A DNA stretch of 64,000 bases. It comes from Calditerrivibrio sp. (lineage in GTDB: Bacteria; Chrysiogenota; Deferribacteres; Deferribacterales; Calditerrivibrionaceae). The notes beneath the pieces were generated by a model. It searched no databases, had not been told where the DNA came from, and saw nothing but the letters and a program-made list of their open reading frames with translations. This document shows, one piece after another, positions 25,447-34,483 of this stretch. The position numbers and the translations under genes were made by a program. The DNA is taken from NCBI GenBank assembly GCA_026415135.1, contig JAOAHS010000032.1, positions 1 to 64,000 on the forward strand. The letters run 5' to 3'. Within the stretch, counting starts at the first letter, position 1; every line of letters starts with the position of its first letter.

Positions 25447-26445
25447 TCATATATTTTCTAAAATATCACCATTTCTAATCTTATTCCTAAGAGAAATAAG
25501 TTTATTATCAAGCTCCTGTAAATAAGGTAGATGCTTTCTCTCCTCTTCACTAACATCAATTACCCTCGATATCCCACCATTTTTGATTACTACCCTTTTA
25601 TCACCCATAAGGGCTAAAATAGGATCATGGGTAGCCATGAGAACAATCTTTTCCTCCCTGATAAGGAGTTCAAGTGCTTTTTTTCGGTCTATTCCAGCAT
25701 TTTCTATTTCATCAATGAGTATAATGGGAGATTTACTTAAAATAGCAGTATCAGCAATCATCAAAGCCCTAGATTGCCCACCGCTTAACGATGTTATCGG
25801 TGTATTAGGCGCAAATTTCTCCCCAGCAAGCATATTGGCCTGTTCTATTATACTTTTTATCTTTTCATTCACATCATCTACAAGCCTGCTCTCAGCATGC
25901 ATCTTAATAAACTCCTCAACTGTCAAGTCCATGACAAAGTTCATATTCTGAGAAAGTTGGGCTACCATTTTGTGATCTATGGAAAACCTTCTCTTTTTAT
26001 CCGGCTCCTTACCGTTTACCAAAATTTGCCTTTTAGTAGGAGTATCCCTTTGGGCAAGCCACTCTATATCAGCCAATAATCTACTCTTGCCTGATCCAGT
26101 GGGACCTACAATACAAACAACTTCCCCTTTATTAATATTTAGCTCCACATCCTCTTTCTCACCAAATTTATTTACTCCACCTTTGATGGTTATGAAATAA
26201 ACCTCTTCGATATCTTCGAACCCCTGACACATAACTGACATGAAATTTAAAAACTGCTCTTTTAAAATAGAAATGCTTAACCCTTTTTCCTCTAAAAGAT
26301 CTTCATTTTGGGATTCAAAAAATGCTCCAAATGTTTTTGGCATATCATCATCGTGAAGCTTTAGATCATAAGAATCTAAAAAGTCGCTTATGAAGATGTA
26401 TTCATTTAACAAATTTCCAACAGTTAAATTTAAAAAATCTTTCAT
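25447..26445 (-). CDS. Soluble ABC ATPase with helical N-terminal extension, no permease partner
   Basis: The 332-residue protein has an N-terminal helical region (about 1-75) and a complete ABC ATPase domain: Walker A GPTGSGKS (114-121), signature LSGGQSRALMIADT (220-233), Walker B IILIDEIENAG (241-251) and switch His273 in MATHDP. There is only one ABC domain and no membrane segment, and no permease gene lies in the operon. The N-terminal region has the general pattern of DUF1858/ScdA_N-type helical modules seen at the start of the 28352-27132 product, but the similarity is weak. Lacking a permease, it more likely drives a cytosolic conformational or assembly process than transport. It starts one base after the GTPase gene. 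Confidence 0.8.
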   Translation of the reverse strand: MKDFLNLTVGNLLNEYIFISDFLDSYDLKLHDDDMPKTFGAFFESQNEDLLEEKGLSISILKEQFLNFMSVMCQGFEDIEEVYFITIKGGVNKFGEKEDVELNINKGEVVCIVGPTGSGKSRLLADIEWLAQRDTPTKRQILVNGKEPDKKRRFSIDHKMVAQLSQNMNFVMDLTVEEFIKMHAESRLVDDVNEKIKSIIEQANMLAGEKFAPNTPITSLSGGQSRALMIADTAILSKSPIILIDEIENAGIDRKKALELLIREEKIVLMATHDPILALMGDKRVVIKNGGISRVIDVSEEERKHLPYLQELDNKLISLRNKIRNGDILENI

Positions 26446-26446
26446 A

Positions 26447-27130
26447 TCAAAACTCCATCTTTCTTACATTACCCATTTGATACGAATCACCTATACGCGT
26501 TTCACCCAAACAGTAAGAACAAAGAGCAGCTGGCATGGAAAAGCGTAACTGTTTCCCCTTAAGAGTATCTATCGACTCCGCCTCCTCAAGCAATGTAGAG
26601 AGTTCAAAAGTACCCTGTCCAGTGATACCGTTTACATGCATGATAATAGCTCTCGGATTGACCACTTTGATCCTCGAAGCGAAAACCTCACGCTCAGCTT
26701 GGGAAACAATATCACCTTTTGTTATCACGACAATATCAGCAAATTTCAACATGGGACCGATCTTCTTAGGAGTATTTACACCACTAAGATTATCTATAAC
26801 ACAGATAGCTGTCACACCCTTTATATGAGGGGAACAGCGGTTACACAGCCCTGCACTCTCACTGATTAGTACATCTATCCCAAGGTTCAACCCCCATTCA
26901 ACACAAGCTTCAACATTACTCACAAAGAAATGATCCGGACAAAGCCCCCCAGCCAAACCCTTTTTTACAGGGATACCTCTTGACTCATAAATCTTATCAT
27001 CATCCGTAAAAAGGCAGTCAAACTTAACTACCCCACACTTTATATTTTTTATTTTATAGGACTCTATCATTTTAAGTATAACAGATGTTTTTCCAGATGA
27101 AGGAGGACCTGATACAGTCAAAAATTTCAT
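26447..27130 (-). CDS. HypB/UreG-like P-loop GTPase with CxxC motifs
   Basis: A 227-residue SIMIBI-class nucleotidase of the HypB/UreG/CobW kind, whose known members insert nickel or other metals, or cobalamin, into enzymes. The P-loop is GPPSSGKTS (8-16), the G3-like ESAG is at 91-94 and the base-recognition motif is TKGD (137-140, in place of NKxD). Cysteine pairs CNRC (96-99) and CSYC (204-207), plus Cys63, could bind a metal. It is not a good match to classical HypB (no His-rich N-terminus) or UreG. Sandwiched between a cytosolic binding-protein-like product and an ABC ATPase with one-base gaps, it is probably part of one machine with them. Confidence 0.8.
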   Translation of the reverse strand: MKFLTVSGPPSSGKTSVILKMIESYKIKNIKCGVVKFDCLFTDDDKIYESRGIPVKKGLAGGLCPDHFFVSNVEACVEWGLNLGIDVLISESAGLCNRCSPHIKGVTAICVIDNLSGVNTPKKIGPMLKFADIVVITKGDIVSQAEREVFASRIKVVNPRAIIMHVNGITGQGTFELSTLLEEAESIDTLKGKQLRFSMPAALCSYCLGETRIGDSYQMGNVRKMEF

Positions 27131-27131
27131 T

Positions 27132-28352
27132 TTACACCCCTACAGCATTTTTTTCAAAAAGAGTGTTTAGCTCTTCTATCAATTTACCAATATCATGATT
27201 ATATATAAAATCCCAACCCAACCATTTAAAACCTACTCCAGATGGTAAATTATTTGAAACATCTTTATGTAGAGATGGGAAAAGACCCCTGTGGGATAAA
27301 ATCTCTCCCATCTGCTTACCTGCTATAAACCTTGCTATTGGCTCAAGAATCTCTTTCTTGCATCTTTTGACCAGCATGAAAACAGGTGCCACAATTGCTC
27401 CATCCTCTGGCCAGATAACCTCCATACCACTAACATCCCTAACCATTTTAGTAAAAAAATATGGCATGATAGTTATTGCAGGCTTTTCAGAATGCTTCAT
27501 ATTGGCATTTTTCACCATCTGGGATGGATGCATAGATCTCAAAAGAGATTTGGCCAAAGCCTTTACTCCTTCATGACCAAAATCTTTATACACATTCAAC
27601 AATATAGCATTAAAAAGATCAAAATCACCCACAGGTAAAGCTACTTTTTGTCTGTATTCAGGTTTTAAAATATCAGTCCAGCTTTTAGGTACAGGCAAAT
27701 CACCCAACTCCTTTTTGTTCACCATAAAAACTGCCACAACTAAAGAGATTATCGAATAATCACCATGGGGATCTTTTATCCTAAGAGATTTAAAATCATT
27801 GTTTATATCATCTTCTGTAACGTCTATAAAGACTTTACCTTTTTTGAACAGCCCCAAAGCCCTCTGATCAAAAAATGCCTCAAACCCAGCGCTAATAAAA
27901 ATATCAGGTAAATCCTCTGCCTTTTGAACTGATAAAATATGTTCCCTTAGATAGTCTAATCCCAAAGATGCCGCTTCAAATTTATATGTTACCTTAACAC
28001 CCATTTCATGCTCGAACCTTTCTAGAAACCCTTTAAACTCCTCTTGCAACGGCATTCTGACGGGACATGGTAGCAATCCCACTATATTGATATCGTAATC
28101 TTTTTTAGTCTTTATATATGTTTCATAGCTATTGTCAGAAGTTATTTTATCATGGAGTAATTTCAAATATGTTTCTATACTATACCCTTTGGATTTAAGT
28201 GCAGTAGATAACTTTAACATCTTGCCAACTGTTTCTAGATTTTGTCTGTTAGCAAACTGGGGAAAACCGTTTGCCACTAACACCTTAATTGTTTCAGGAT
28301 ATAAACTTACAAGCTCATATATTGATATGTTTTCATCTATTCTGGTTGTCAT
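27132..28352 (-). CDS. Cytosolic binding-protein-like product with DUF1858-type N-terminus
   Basis: The 406 residues have a DUF1858-like helical domain (about 1-65, ISIYELVSLYPETIKVLVANGF) followed by a two-lobed extracellular-solute-binding-type fold (about 85-400; segments PDIFISAGFEAFF and VPKSWTDILKPEYRQKV are typical of iron/sulfate-class binding proteins). No signal peptide or lipobox is present, so it should remain in the cytoplasm, unlike ordinary binding proteins. The start at 28352 follows AAAGGAGG; an in-frame upstream ATG would extend into the promoter. It is the first gene of the five-gene operon, behind an FNR/DNR-like box. The ligand is unknown; a metal, oxyanion or metalloprotein peptide are all possible. 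Confidence 0.8.
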   Translation of the reverse strand: MTTRIDENISIYELVSLYPETIKVLVANGFPQFANRQNLETVGKMLKLSTALKSKGYSIETYLKLLHDKITSDNSYETYIKTKKDYDINIVGLLPCPVRMPLQEEFKGFLERFEHEMGVKVTYKFEAASLGLDYLREHILSVQKAEDLPDIFISAGFEAFFDQRALGLFKKGKVFIDVTEDDINNDFKSLRIKDPHGDYSIISLVVAVFMVNKKELGDLPVPKSWTDILKPEYRQKVALPVGDFDLFNAILLNVYKDFGHEGVKALAKSLLRSMHPSQMVKNANMKHSEKPAITIMPYFFTKMVRDVSGMEVIWPEDGAIVAPVFMLVKRCKKEILEPIARFIAGKQMGEILSHRGLFPSLHKDVSNNLPSGVGFKWLGWDFIYNHDIGKLIEELNTLFEKNAVGV

Positions 28353-28370
28353 AAAGCCTCCTTTCTTTTG

Positions 28371-28416
28371 ATTATACAATATACTTTTTTACAAAAAAGA
28401 AATTGATTTTAGTCAA
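28371..28416 (-). promoter_or_regulatory. FNR/DNR-like box and promoter of the SBP-GTPase-ABC operon
   Basis: TTGATTTTAGTCAA at 28403-28416 matches the FNR/DNR-class palindrome TTGAT-N4-ATCAA with one mismatch. On the minus strand, -10 candidates TATAAT (28371-28376) and TATATT (28378-28383) place the box centre roughly 38-46 bases upstream of the start, close to the -41.5 of class II activated promoters. Confidence 0.55.
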
Positions 28417-28445
28417 AAGAAATAAATATTTGTAACTTAAAGGTA

Positions 28446-29579
28446 TCAACAATACAATTTCACCCTTTCAATAACATACTCTATCTCCTCCTCACTCATA
28501 CCGGGCCAGATAGGTAATGATAGAGTGGAATCAAAAACCATATTTGCAACGGGATAGTCCTCATCTTTGTAGCCATATTTTTCTTTATAGTATGGATGCT
28601 TATGAACAGGTATAAAATGAACCGAAGTACCTATTCCATCTCCCTTTAACCTCTCTATTAAAGAATCTCTATTTGATACCTTTACAACGAAAAGATGCCA
28701 TGCAGATATTCGATCATCTTTCAACTTGGGTAACTTAATTCTTTCATCACCATTAAATGCCTGAAGATATCTTTGTGCAATTTTTTCCCTTTTACTACGC
28801 ATCCACTCAGCTTTTCTAAGCTGAGCAAGTCCTAAGGCCGCATTTATGTCTGTAGAATTATATTTAAAGCCATTATCCACCACCTCATAATACCAACTAC
28901 CCTTCATCGTATATCTATCCCAAGCATCTCTATTTATACCATGTAACCTATTCGTTTTTATTGTTTTAAGATATTCTGCATTATCCGTAGTCACAGCACC
29001 ACCTTCCCCCATAGCAAGGGTCTTGGTGGCATAAAAGCTAAAACAGGTCATATCACCTATCGTACCTACTGGCATACCTCTGTAATATGCAGGAAAAGAG
29101 TGAGCTGCATCCTCAATAACCGTTAAATTATACTTTTTAGCTAATATCATTATCTCTTCCATATCACAGGGCTGACCAGCAAAGTGTACAGGTATGATTG
29201 CTTTTGTTCTTTCCGTAATGAGAGATTCTATTTTTGAAACATCCAATAGCATACTATCATACTCTATATCACAGAGCACAGGTCTTGCACCAAAATATGT
29301 AACAACTTCAGCCGTTGCAATAAAGGTATTTGTAGGAAGTATCACCTCATCACCTTCTTTCAAACCAATGGCCTTCAGCGCCAAATGAAGGGCGGCAGTA
29401 CATGAGTTTACCAGAACTGTCTTTATCTTGCGCTGACTCATGCTATTGATAAAGTGAGAAAACTCTTCTTCGAACTGAATAACCTTTGGTCCCATGGTTA
29501 TCCATCCAGATTTAAGCGTATCCACAACCGAGCTTATCTCCTCTTCCGTAATCAGTGCCTTATGGAAAGGTATCTGCAT
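28446..29579 (-). CDS. DegT/DnrJ/EryC1 (ArnB-like) sugar aminotransferase
   Basis: PLP-dependent enzyme that transfers an amino group from glutamate to a keto nucleotide sugar. The 377-residue protein has the SGWITMGPK segment near the N-terminus, the PLP-contact IEDAAHSFPAYY, the Schiff-base lysine in FYATKTLAMGEGG and GFKYNSTDINAALG, a pattern like ArnB and relatives. It is the last gene of the rightmost polysaccharide operon. In the Wbp pathway suggested by its neighbours the WbpE step (3-amino transfer) needs such an enzyme; this or the adjacent DegT protein could fill it, but the sequence is closer to 4-aminotransferases. Confidence 0.85.
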   Translation of the reverse strand: MQIPFHKALITEEEISSVVDTLKSGWITMGPKVIQFEEEFSHFINSMSQRKIKTVLVNSCTAALHLALKAIGLKEGDEVILPTNTFIATAEVVTYFGARPVLCDIEYDSMLLDVSKIESLITERTKAIIPVHFAGQPCDMEEIMILAKKYNLTVIEDAAHSFPAYYRGMPVGTIGDMTCFSFYATKTLAMGEGGAVTTDNAEYLKTIKTNRLHGINRDAWDRYTMKGSWYYEVVDNGFKYNSTDINAALGLAQLRKAEWMRSKREKIAQRYLQAFNGDERIKLPKLKDDRISAWHLFVVKVSNRDSLIERLKGDGIGTSVHFIPVHKHPYYKEKYGYKDEDYPVANMVFDSTLSLPIWPGMSEEEIEYVIERVKLYC

Positions 29580-29583
29580 AAAT

Positions 29584-30672
29584 TTATCTCCTGTATTTTA
29601 GTACAAATTCTGATATTCTCTTTGCCTCTTTATCGGAAATCTTTTCATGGGTGGGCAGATTTATGATCTTTTTTGATATATCCTCAGCAATAGGACATTC
29701 CCCTTTAACATAATAAACATTTTCCCACCCTGTCAGATTGGGATGCAGTGGTGACAAAAACCAATCCCCAAGCTCCACCATGCTCCTTTTAGCAAGCTCA
29801 AGTATCTCTTCTTTATTGTTGACCAAAACAGGAAATCTTAAAAACACAATGTTAGTTTTTTGACTTTTTAACCTCTCCATTTCCGATGGAAAGTAAGCAG
29901 AATAAATCTGACAAATCTTCATTCTATGTTTTATTATTTCACTTTTATTTATCATCTTTTTGAAAAGTAGTCTCTCTTGTGCATAACCCATCCTCTTTTC
30001 ATACCCCTCAGGCTTAGCATACTCCAACTCATCATCTGAAGAAGAACCTACCGTAGCCCCAATTGACGAAAGTTTTCGATAAACAGACCTTGCAACCCAA
30101 AACATCTTAGGGGAGAGCACTTTATCGAATAGCTCGTATTGCATCTCTAATAAAAGTTCTTCCTTTTTTCCTGGTTTTTTAAAAGAATCATAAATAACAT
30201 CCATTTTCTTTATTAAATCTGAATTATTTACCTGAGCCCACCCTCCGAGCCCTGTGGTAATAGGTTTAGACCATTGGGACGAAAAGAATGAGGCATCACC
30301 AAAATTCCCCATCTCGATTCCATTGTATTTTGATCCAAGGCAATGGCAAGCATCTTCTATCAAAAAAAGTCCATATTTTTTACACAGATACACAATATCA
30401 TCCATTTCTGCAGGGATACCAAAGGTATGTTGAGCTATTATTGCTTTTGTTTTTCGTGTAATTTTGGATTCTACCTTTGTGGGGTCAATATTAAAATCTT
30501 TCGCCCTTATATCCACATAAACAGGTTTTGCTCCAGTATAGCAAACTGCATTGGGAACAACTACACAGGTAAAACCGGGCAGAATAACCTCATCCCCTTC
30601 ACCCACCCCAATACTCTTTAAAATTGCGTAAAGGGCCACTCGTCCTTTAAAGAATGTATATATCACAGACAT
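29584..30672 (-). CDS. Second DegT/DnrJ/EryC1 family aminotransferase-like protein
   Basis: The 362-residue protein is a divergent DegT/DnrJ/EryC1 member: GEGDEVILPGFTCVVVPNAV, then EDACHCLGSKYNG and SQWSKPITTGLGGW, with the PLP lysine retained. The segment after the lysine lacks the usual glutamate-rich GEGG and has GLGG, and the central region is longer and less conserved, so activity on a sugar is likely but the substrate is open. It sits 4 bp upstream of the first DegT gene and shares its operon. Confidence 0.82.
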   Translation of the reverse strand: MSVIYTFFKGRVALYAILKSIGVGEGDEVILPGFTCVVVPNAVCYTGAKPVYVDIRAKDFNIDPTKVESKITRKTKAIIAQHTFGIPAEMDDIVYLCKKYGLFLIEDACHCLGSKYNGIEMGNFGDASFFSSQWSKPITTGLGGWAQVNNSDLIKKMDVIYDSFKKPGKKEELLLEMQYELFDKVLSPKMFWVARSVYRKLSSIGATVGSSSDDELEYAKPEGYEKRMGYAQERLLFKKMINKSEIIKHRMKICQIYSAYFPSEMERLKSQKTNIVFLRFPVLVNNKEEILELAKRSMVELGDWFLSPLHPNLTGWENVYYVKGECPIAEDISKKIINLPTHEKISDKEAKRISEFVLKYRR

Positions 30673-30675
30673 TAT

Positions 30676-31668
30676 TCACCTTAAAAAGTATTTTATTATA
30701 CCAAAAACCGAACCTAAACCATAGGAAAAATGTAATGTAAAAAATGAAACAAACGTCGGTAAAAAATATTTAAATCCCTTATCCTTAGCTATCTTAAAAC
30801 TAAAATAGATATTGGCAAATGTGTAGGAAGAGATAGTGAAAATAAATATATAAAAGAAAAAGGGGATAAATGATAGTACTCCAGAAACAATCAATGATAG
30901 AACAAAAATAGCTGGAACTGTATGCCTCAACGAAAATGGAAGCTTAGCGAACTTGAGACTATAAAAAACCCAAAAACCGTTCCAGAAATTTTGTATAAAT
31001 AACCCATTTAGGTCCTTTCTCGAATAATATATAGTCTTTATATCTGGATTGAGAACAATCTTCCCACCACCTTTTTTTATTCTCAGATTAAGCTCAATGT
31101 CCTGATTTCTAACAAGGTTTTCATTAAAATAACCATATTTATCAAAAACCGATCTCCTGTAGCACCCATAAGGTACCGTATCTGATTCGATAGTTTTATC
31201 AACACCTGTTCTAAATGCAGAGTTACCCACTCCAAACTTATTTGAAAGAACAAAAGATATACTTTTTGAAAACAGATCATCCGTAGGTGGCACCGTTATA
31301 ATAACACCACCAACACAATCAGCTTTTTCTTTTATAATAGTTTCTATATTTTTTTTGATAAAATCTTCTTGGACCTCCGTATGACTACTCATAATAATAA
31401 TATAATCGCCACTTGTGTTCTTTATTCCTAAATTCAATGCCACAGGTGTAATCCTTTTTGGATTATCAGTGATAGATATGTGTAGCTTGTTCCTGAAAGT
31501 AGCAATAATTTCTTTAGTCTTATCTGTACTCATCCCGTCCACAAATAGGATCTCAAGCTTTTCTTTGGGGTAGTTTAGTCTACAAAGAGAGGATAAAAAC
31601 TTTTCTATATGATTCTCTTCATTTCTACAAGGTATAATCAGAGAAACTTTAGGATAATCTAAATTCAT
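30676..31668 (-). CDS. Family 2 glycosyltransferase, membrane-anchored
   Basis: The 330-residue GT-A enzyme starts VSLIIPCRNEENHIEKFL, with EILFVDGMSTDKT as the nucleotide-sugar site. Three hydrophobic segments at the C-terminus (about 245-325) anchor it to the membrane. It probably adds a sugar to a lipid-linked repeat unit of the surface polysaccharide. Its start overlaps the 3' end of the upstream glycosyltransferase gene by 20 bp. Confidence 0.88.
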   Translation of the reverse strand: MNLDYPKVSLIIPCRNEENHIEKFLSSLCRLNYPKEKLEILFVDGMSTDKTKEIIATFRNKLHISITDNPKRITPVALNLGIKNTSGDYIIIMSSHTEVQEDFIKKNIETIIKEKADCVGGVIITVPPTDDLFSKSISFVLSNKFGVGNSAFRTGVDKTIESDTVPYGCYRRSVFDKYGYFNENLVRNQDIELNLRIKKGGGKIVLNPDIKTIYYSRKDLNGLFIQNFWNGFWVFYSLKFAKLPFSLRHTVPAIFVLSLIVSGVLSFIPFFFYIFIFTISSYTFANIYFSFKIAKDKGFKYFLPTFVSFFTLHFSYGLGSVFGIIKYFLR

Positions 31669-32701
31669 ATATCACCTTTATAAAATTCTTTATATTATTG
31701 CTCCAAATAGCTCTTGCAGAAATGATGTCTTTATTGATCTTTGCAATTTCACCCGATCTCTTTACAATATCTATAACTTTGTTAGGATTACCATCGAAGT
31801 AAAGACCATTGTAACCATCCATTACCCATTCCCTGTTGGCAGCGATATTAGAAACAATCGGGATACAACCATAGGACATAGCCTCCAACAACGATACTGA
31901 GGTGGCATCTGAATCTGGAATAGAAATGTAAAAGGTTGATTTTGAGTAGATTTTTCTTTGTTCGTTTTGACTTATATAACCTACATAATCTACAGCATCT
32001 CCAAGATGTAATTCGTAGATTTTTCTAAGTATCAACTCCCTAAGGGGACCATCATTTGCTATTATAAGTTTTGATGAAGGTATCTGTTTATGAATAACGC
32101 CAAAAAACTCTACCAACTTTTCAATATTGTAGTTTTTTTTAAGCATTCTATTCGAATAAAACAAAAACGGCTCCTTTTGACTATCGTTTGGTATCTCTTC
32201 AACACCAAAAGGGAAGGTAAGGGGCTCTTTTCCACACAACTCCCTTATTTTATCGGACATAAAGTATGAATCAGAGGTTATCATATCTGAATTTTTTAAA
32301 ATATATTTTGTTATGCTTTTATACATAAAATTTTTATTTGGTGTAACCAGGATATCACTACCCCAACATGAAGCTACAATCTTATAGTCATAACCATGAA
32401 GCTTCTTGAGTAACACAGTAATAAATCCATTACTTGTTATATAATGTGGATTCACAATTTGTGGATTTACATATCTCACCACACCATTTAGTAGGGAAAG
32501 GGCTTTTAGTATGGAGAAATTGCCACCAGTAGAACTAAGGGAAAAACCCGCAGATATTACCCTTTTGTCTCCTAAGAGATTTAAAAGATCATTAGACACT
32601 TTGTTATAAGAAAACAGATAAAGATCAAATGTCTTTTTCAACTCTTTTGCCCATTTTAACATATGTGGGCTATTCCCATCACCTATTATTAGATATTTCA
32701 T
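31649..32701 (-). CDS. Family 4-type glycosyltransferase
   Basis: The 350-residue GT-B enzyme opens MKYLIIGDGNSPHMLKWAKE and contains the C-terminal GT4 signature SIPDSDATSVSLLEAMSYGC, with the E-x7-E style donor site. It is a cytoplasmic or membrane-associated sugar transferase for the polysaccharide repeat unit. It overlaps the neighbouring genes on both sides (1 bp upstream, 20 bp downstream), confirming a single operon. Donor and acceptor cannot be deduced. Confidence 0.87.
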   Translation of the reverse strand: MKYLIIGDGNSPHMLKWAKELKKTFDLYLFSYNKVSNDLLNLLGDKRVISAGFSLSSTGGNFSILKALSLLNGVVRYVNPQIVNPHYITSNGFITVLLKKLHGYDYKIVASCWGSDILVTPNKNFMYKSITKYILKNSDMITSDSYFMSDKIRELCGKEPLTFPFGVEEIPNDSQKEPFLFYSNRMLKKNYNIEKLVEFFGVIHKQIPSSKLIIANDGPLRELILRKIYELHLGDAVDYVGYISQNEQRKIYSKSTFYISIPDSDATSVSLLEAMSYGCIPIVSNIAANREWVMDGYNGLYFDGNPNKVIDIVKRSGEIAKINKDIISARAIWSNNIKNFIKVIYEFRLS

Positions 32702-33918
32702 CAGTTGTCTCTTAAGGTTTCAATTTTATTTAAAATAGCATTATTAAGCTTTTCCACCTGGTATCTCCTGTGACAGCTTTTGGCAAGCTCTATATTTGGG
32801 CTAAACTTATCTAATCCTTTAAAAACATCATATGCCCATTGAATAGCTTTTCTTATACCATCCATATCATCATTATCTACAACAAAACCAAAATTACCTT
32901 CTTTTATAAGTTTTGCAGCCACATCGTCAGGATCCACTAACGCGATAATCGGTTTTAACATACCAATATACTCAAAAAGCTTACCAGTGTAAATACCCTT
33001 TAGCTCCGTTGTGGGATGAATAAGTAGTAATGCATCAGATTTCATCATAAAAGCCAAAGCTTGATCACCTGGTACTTTTTCATAAAAATTTACTTTTCCA
33101 GAAAGGACCTTATCAACAGTCAAAGGTTTTGTTACACCAACAAAATTTATCCTAATGTCATCTATAAGCCCATCCAACACCATCTCTTTGATAGCTTTCA
33201 AAAAATTCTCAGGATTTCTCTTACCATAAAAAGTACCTGTATATGTAACAGTCCATACATCGTTTTCGGTTTTTACTGGTAGTTTGATATCAAAGTCATA
33301 GCCATTCCTAATCTCGATAAACTCCGAAATAGAGTCTGGATATCTCTGTCTTAATTCATCTATAATCGGCCAAGACACCGCTGAAACAATATCAGCATTC
33401 TGTAATATCTCTGCTTCATAAGGTTTAATCTTCTGTCTGTATCTTTCTGGGAAAAAGATATTGCTGCTCATCTGATCCCTCATATCTGCAACCCAACATA
33501 CCCTTCTGTTATTTTTCTTATACCATAGACCCACAAGATGAGATGAAATAGGTGCAAAGGATGTTAAGACAACATCTACACTAATTTTATTTTGATATAG
33601 ATACTTTACTACATTATTTCCCCAACCACTATACTCATCAACCTTGAAGTATAACAATAAATGATTGTAAAACGCCTTTAAATTATGAAAAAATATATTT
33701 GTCTTCCTATCAAAAGTTGCCTTCTTAAATATTGATCTATCAGGTATTCTGAGAACCTCTATGTTATCCCCAAACAGCTCCTCTCTTAATCTATCCTTTG
33801 AAATGGTAACCACATAAATTTTAAAGTCCTTTAGATACCTACAAAAAGCTACCATTCTGTTTGTAGCAACAGATTCCACAGGAGGGAAAAATGGTGTAAT
33901 AATTAATATCTTGTACAA
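32701..33918 (-). CDS. Glycosyltransferase (GT-B, GT4-like)
   Basis: The 405-residue protein starts MYKILIITPFFPPVESVATN and has a Rossmann-type C-terminal half with FEYIGMLKPIIALVDPDD, the acceptor-proximal glutamate region of GT4 enzymes. Its pattern is like the WbuB/fucosaminyl-type transferases often found in O-antigen clusters, but the sugar cannot be named. It is separated by 4 bp from the acyltransferase gene upstream. Confidence 0.83.
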   Translation of the reverse strand: MYKILIITPFFPPVESVATNRMVAFCRYLKDFKIYVVTISKDRLREELFGDNIEVLRIPDRSIFKKATFDRKTNIFFHNLKAFYNHLLLYFKVDEYSGWGNNVVKYLYQNKISVDVVLTSFAPISSHLVGLWYKKNNRRVCWVADMRDQMSSNIFFPERYRQKIKPYEAEILQNADIVSAVSWPIIDELRQRYPDSISEFIEIRNGYDFDIKLPVKTENDVWTVTYTGTFYGKRNPENFLKAIKEMVLDGLIDDIRINFVGVTKPLTVDKVLSGKVNFYEKVPGDQALAFMMKSDALLLIHPTTELKGIYTGKLFEYIGMLKPIIALVDPDDVAAKLIKEGNFGFVVDNDDMDGIRKAIQWAYDVFKGLDKFSPNIELAKSCHRRYQVEKLNNAILNKIETLRDN

Positions 33919-33922
33919 CGTA

Positions 33923-34483
33923 TTATCCTTCCCTTTTTCTTATTATTTTTGCAGGATTTCCAGCTATAATGAGGTCATCTTCTTCAAAACTCCTTGTTAC
34001 GATACTCCCCGCCCCAATTATACAACGGTTACCGATTTTAACACCAGGCAAAATAACCACATTAGCACCTATCCATACATCGTCTCCTATCACCACTGGG
34101 CCATCCTTTGTTGGCTTACTCAAATCCTTTAGATCATGCCCGGAGGTAATTATTTTTACACCTGGTGCAAAAAGAAAGTTCTCACCACAGTATAGACCAT
34201 TATATGCCTGAAAATAACAATGACCACTCACAGCAAAGCTTGTAAGGGTAACAAGATCATAATGTATTCTGATATTTTCCACATGAGTGATCTTGGATGT
34301 AAAATGCACAGAAAAATCGATCTCTGATTGGTTCCTTAAAACCCTTTGAAAGAAAAAATTTGTAAAATACAACGGAAAACCTATTTTCCTCAAAAGTAGT
34401 AATTTTACAGCAAACCTGCCCCAAAAGCTGTTTTTATCTTCTAAAGTTTGTAGTTTTCGCTTTATACTATCTTTTATTGACAT
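33923..34483 (-). CDS. Left-handed beta-helix O-acetyl/acyltransferase
   Basis: The 186-residue protein has hexapeptide-repeat sequence in its C-terminal half (VVIGDDVWIGANVVILPGVKIGNRCIIGAG) and the catalytic-type histidine in ITSGHDLKD, as in the maltose/serine/CatB acetyltransferase group. It probably decorates a sugar of the polysaccharide with an acetyl group from acetyl-CoA. It overlaps the flippase gene upstream by 17 bp. Confidence 0.87.
   Translation of the reverse strand: MSIKDSIKRKLQTLEDKNSFWGRFAVKLLLLRKIGFPLYFTNFFFQRVLRNQSEIDFSVHFTSKITHVENIRIHYDLVTLTSFAVSGHCYFQAYNGLYCGENFLFAPGVKIITSGHDLKDLSKPTKDGPVVIGDDVWIGANVVILPGVKIGNRCIIGAGSIVTRSFEEDDLIIAGNPAKIIRKREG

Noticed and set aside
28446-29579. 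Naming the ArnB-like aminotransferase wbpE
   Set aside because: Motifs fit 4-aminotransferases of the ArnB type as well or better, and a second DegT protein is adjacent, so the WbpE step cannot be assigned.
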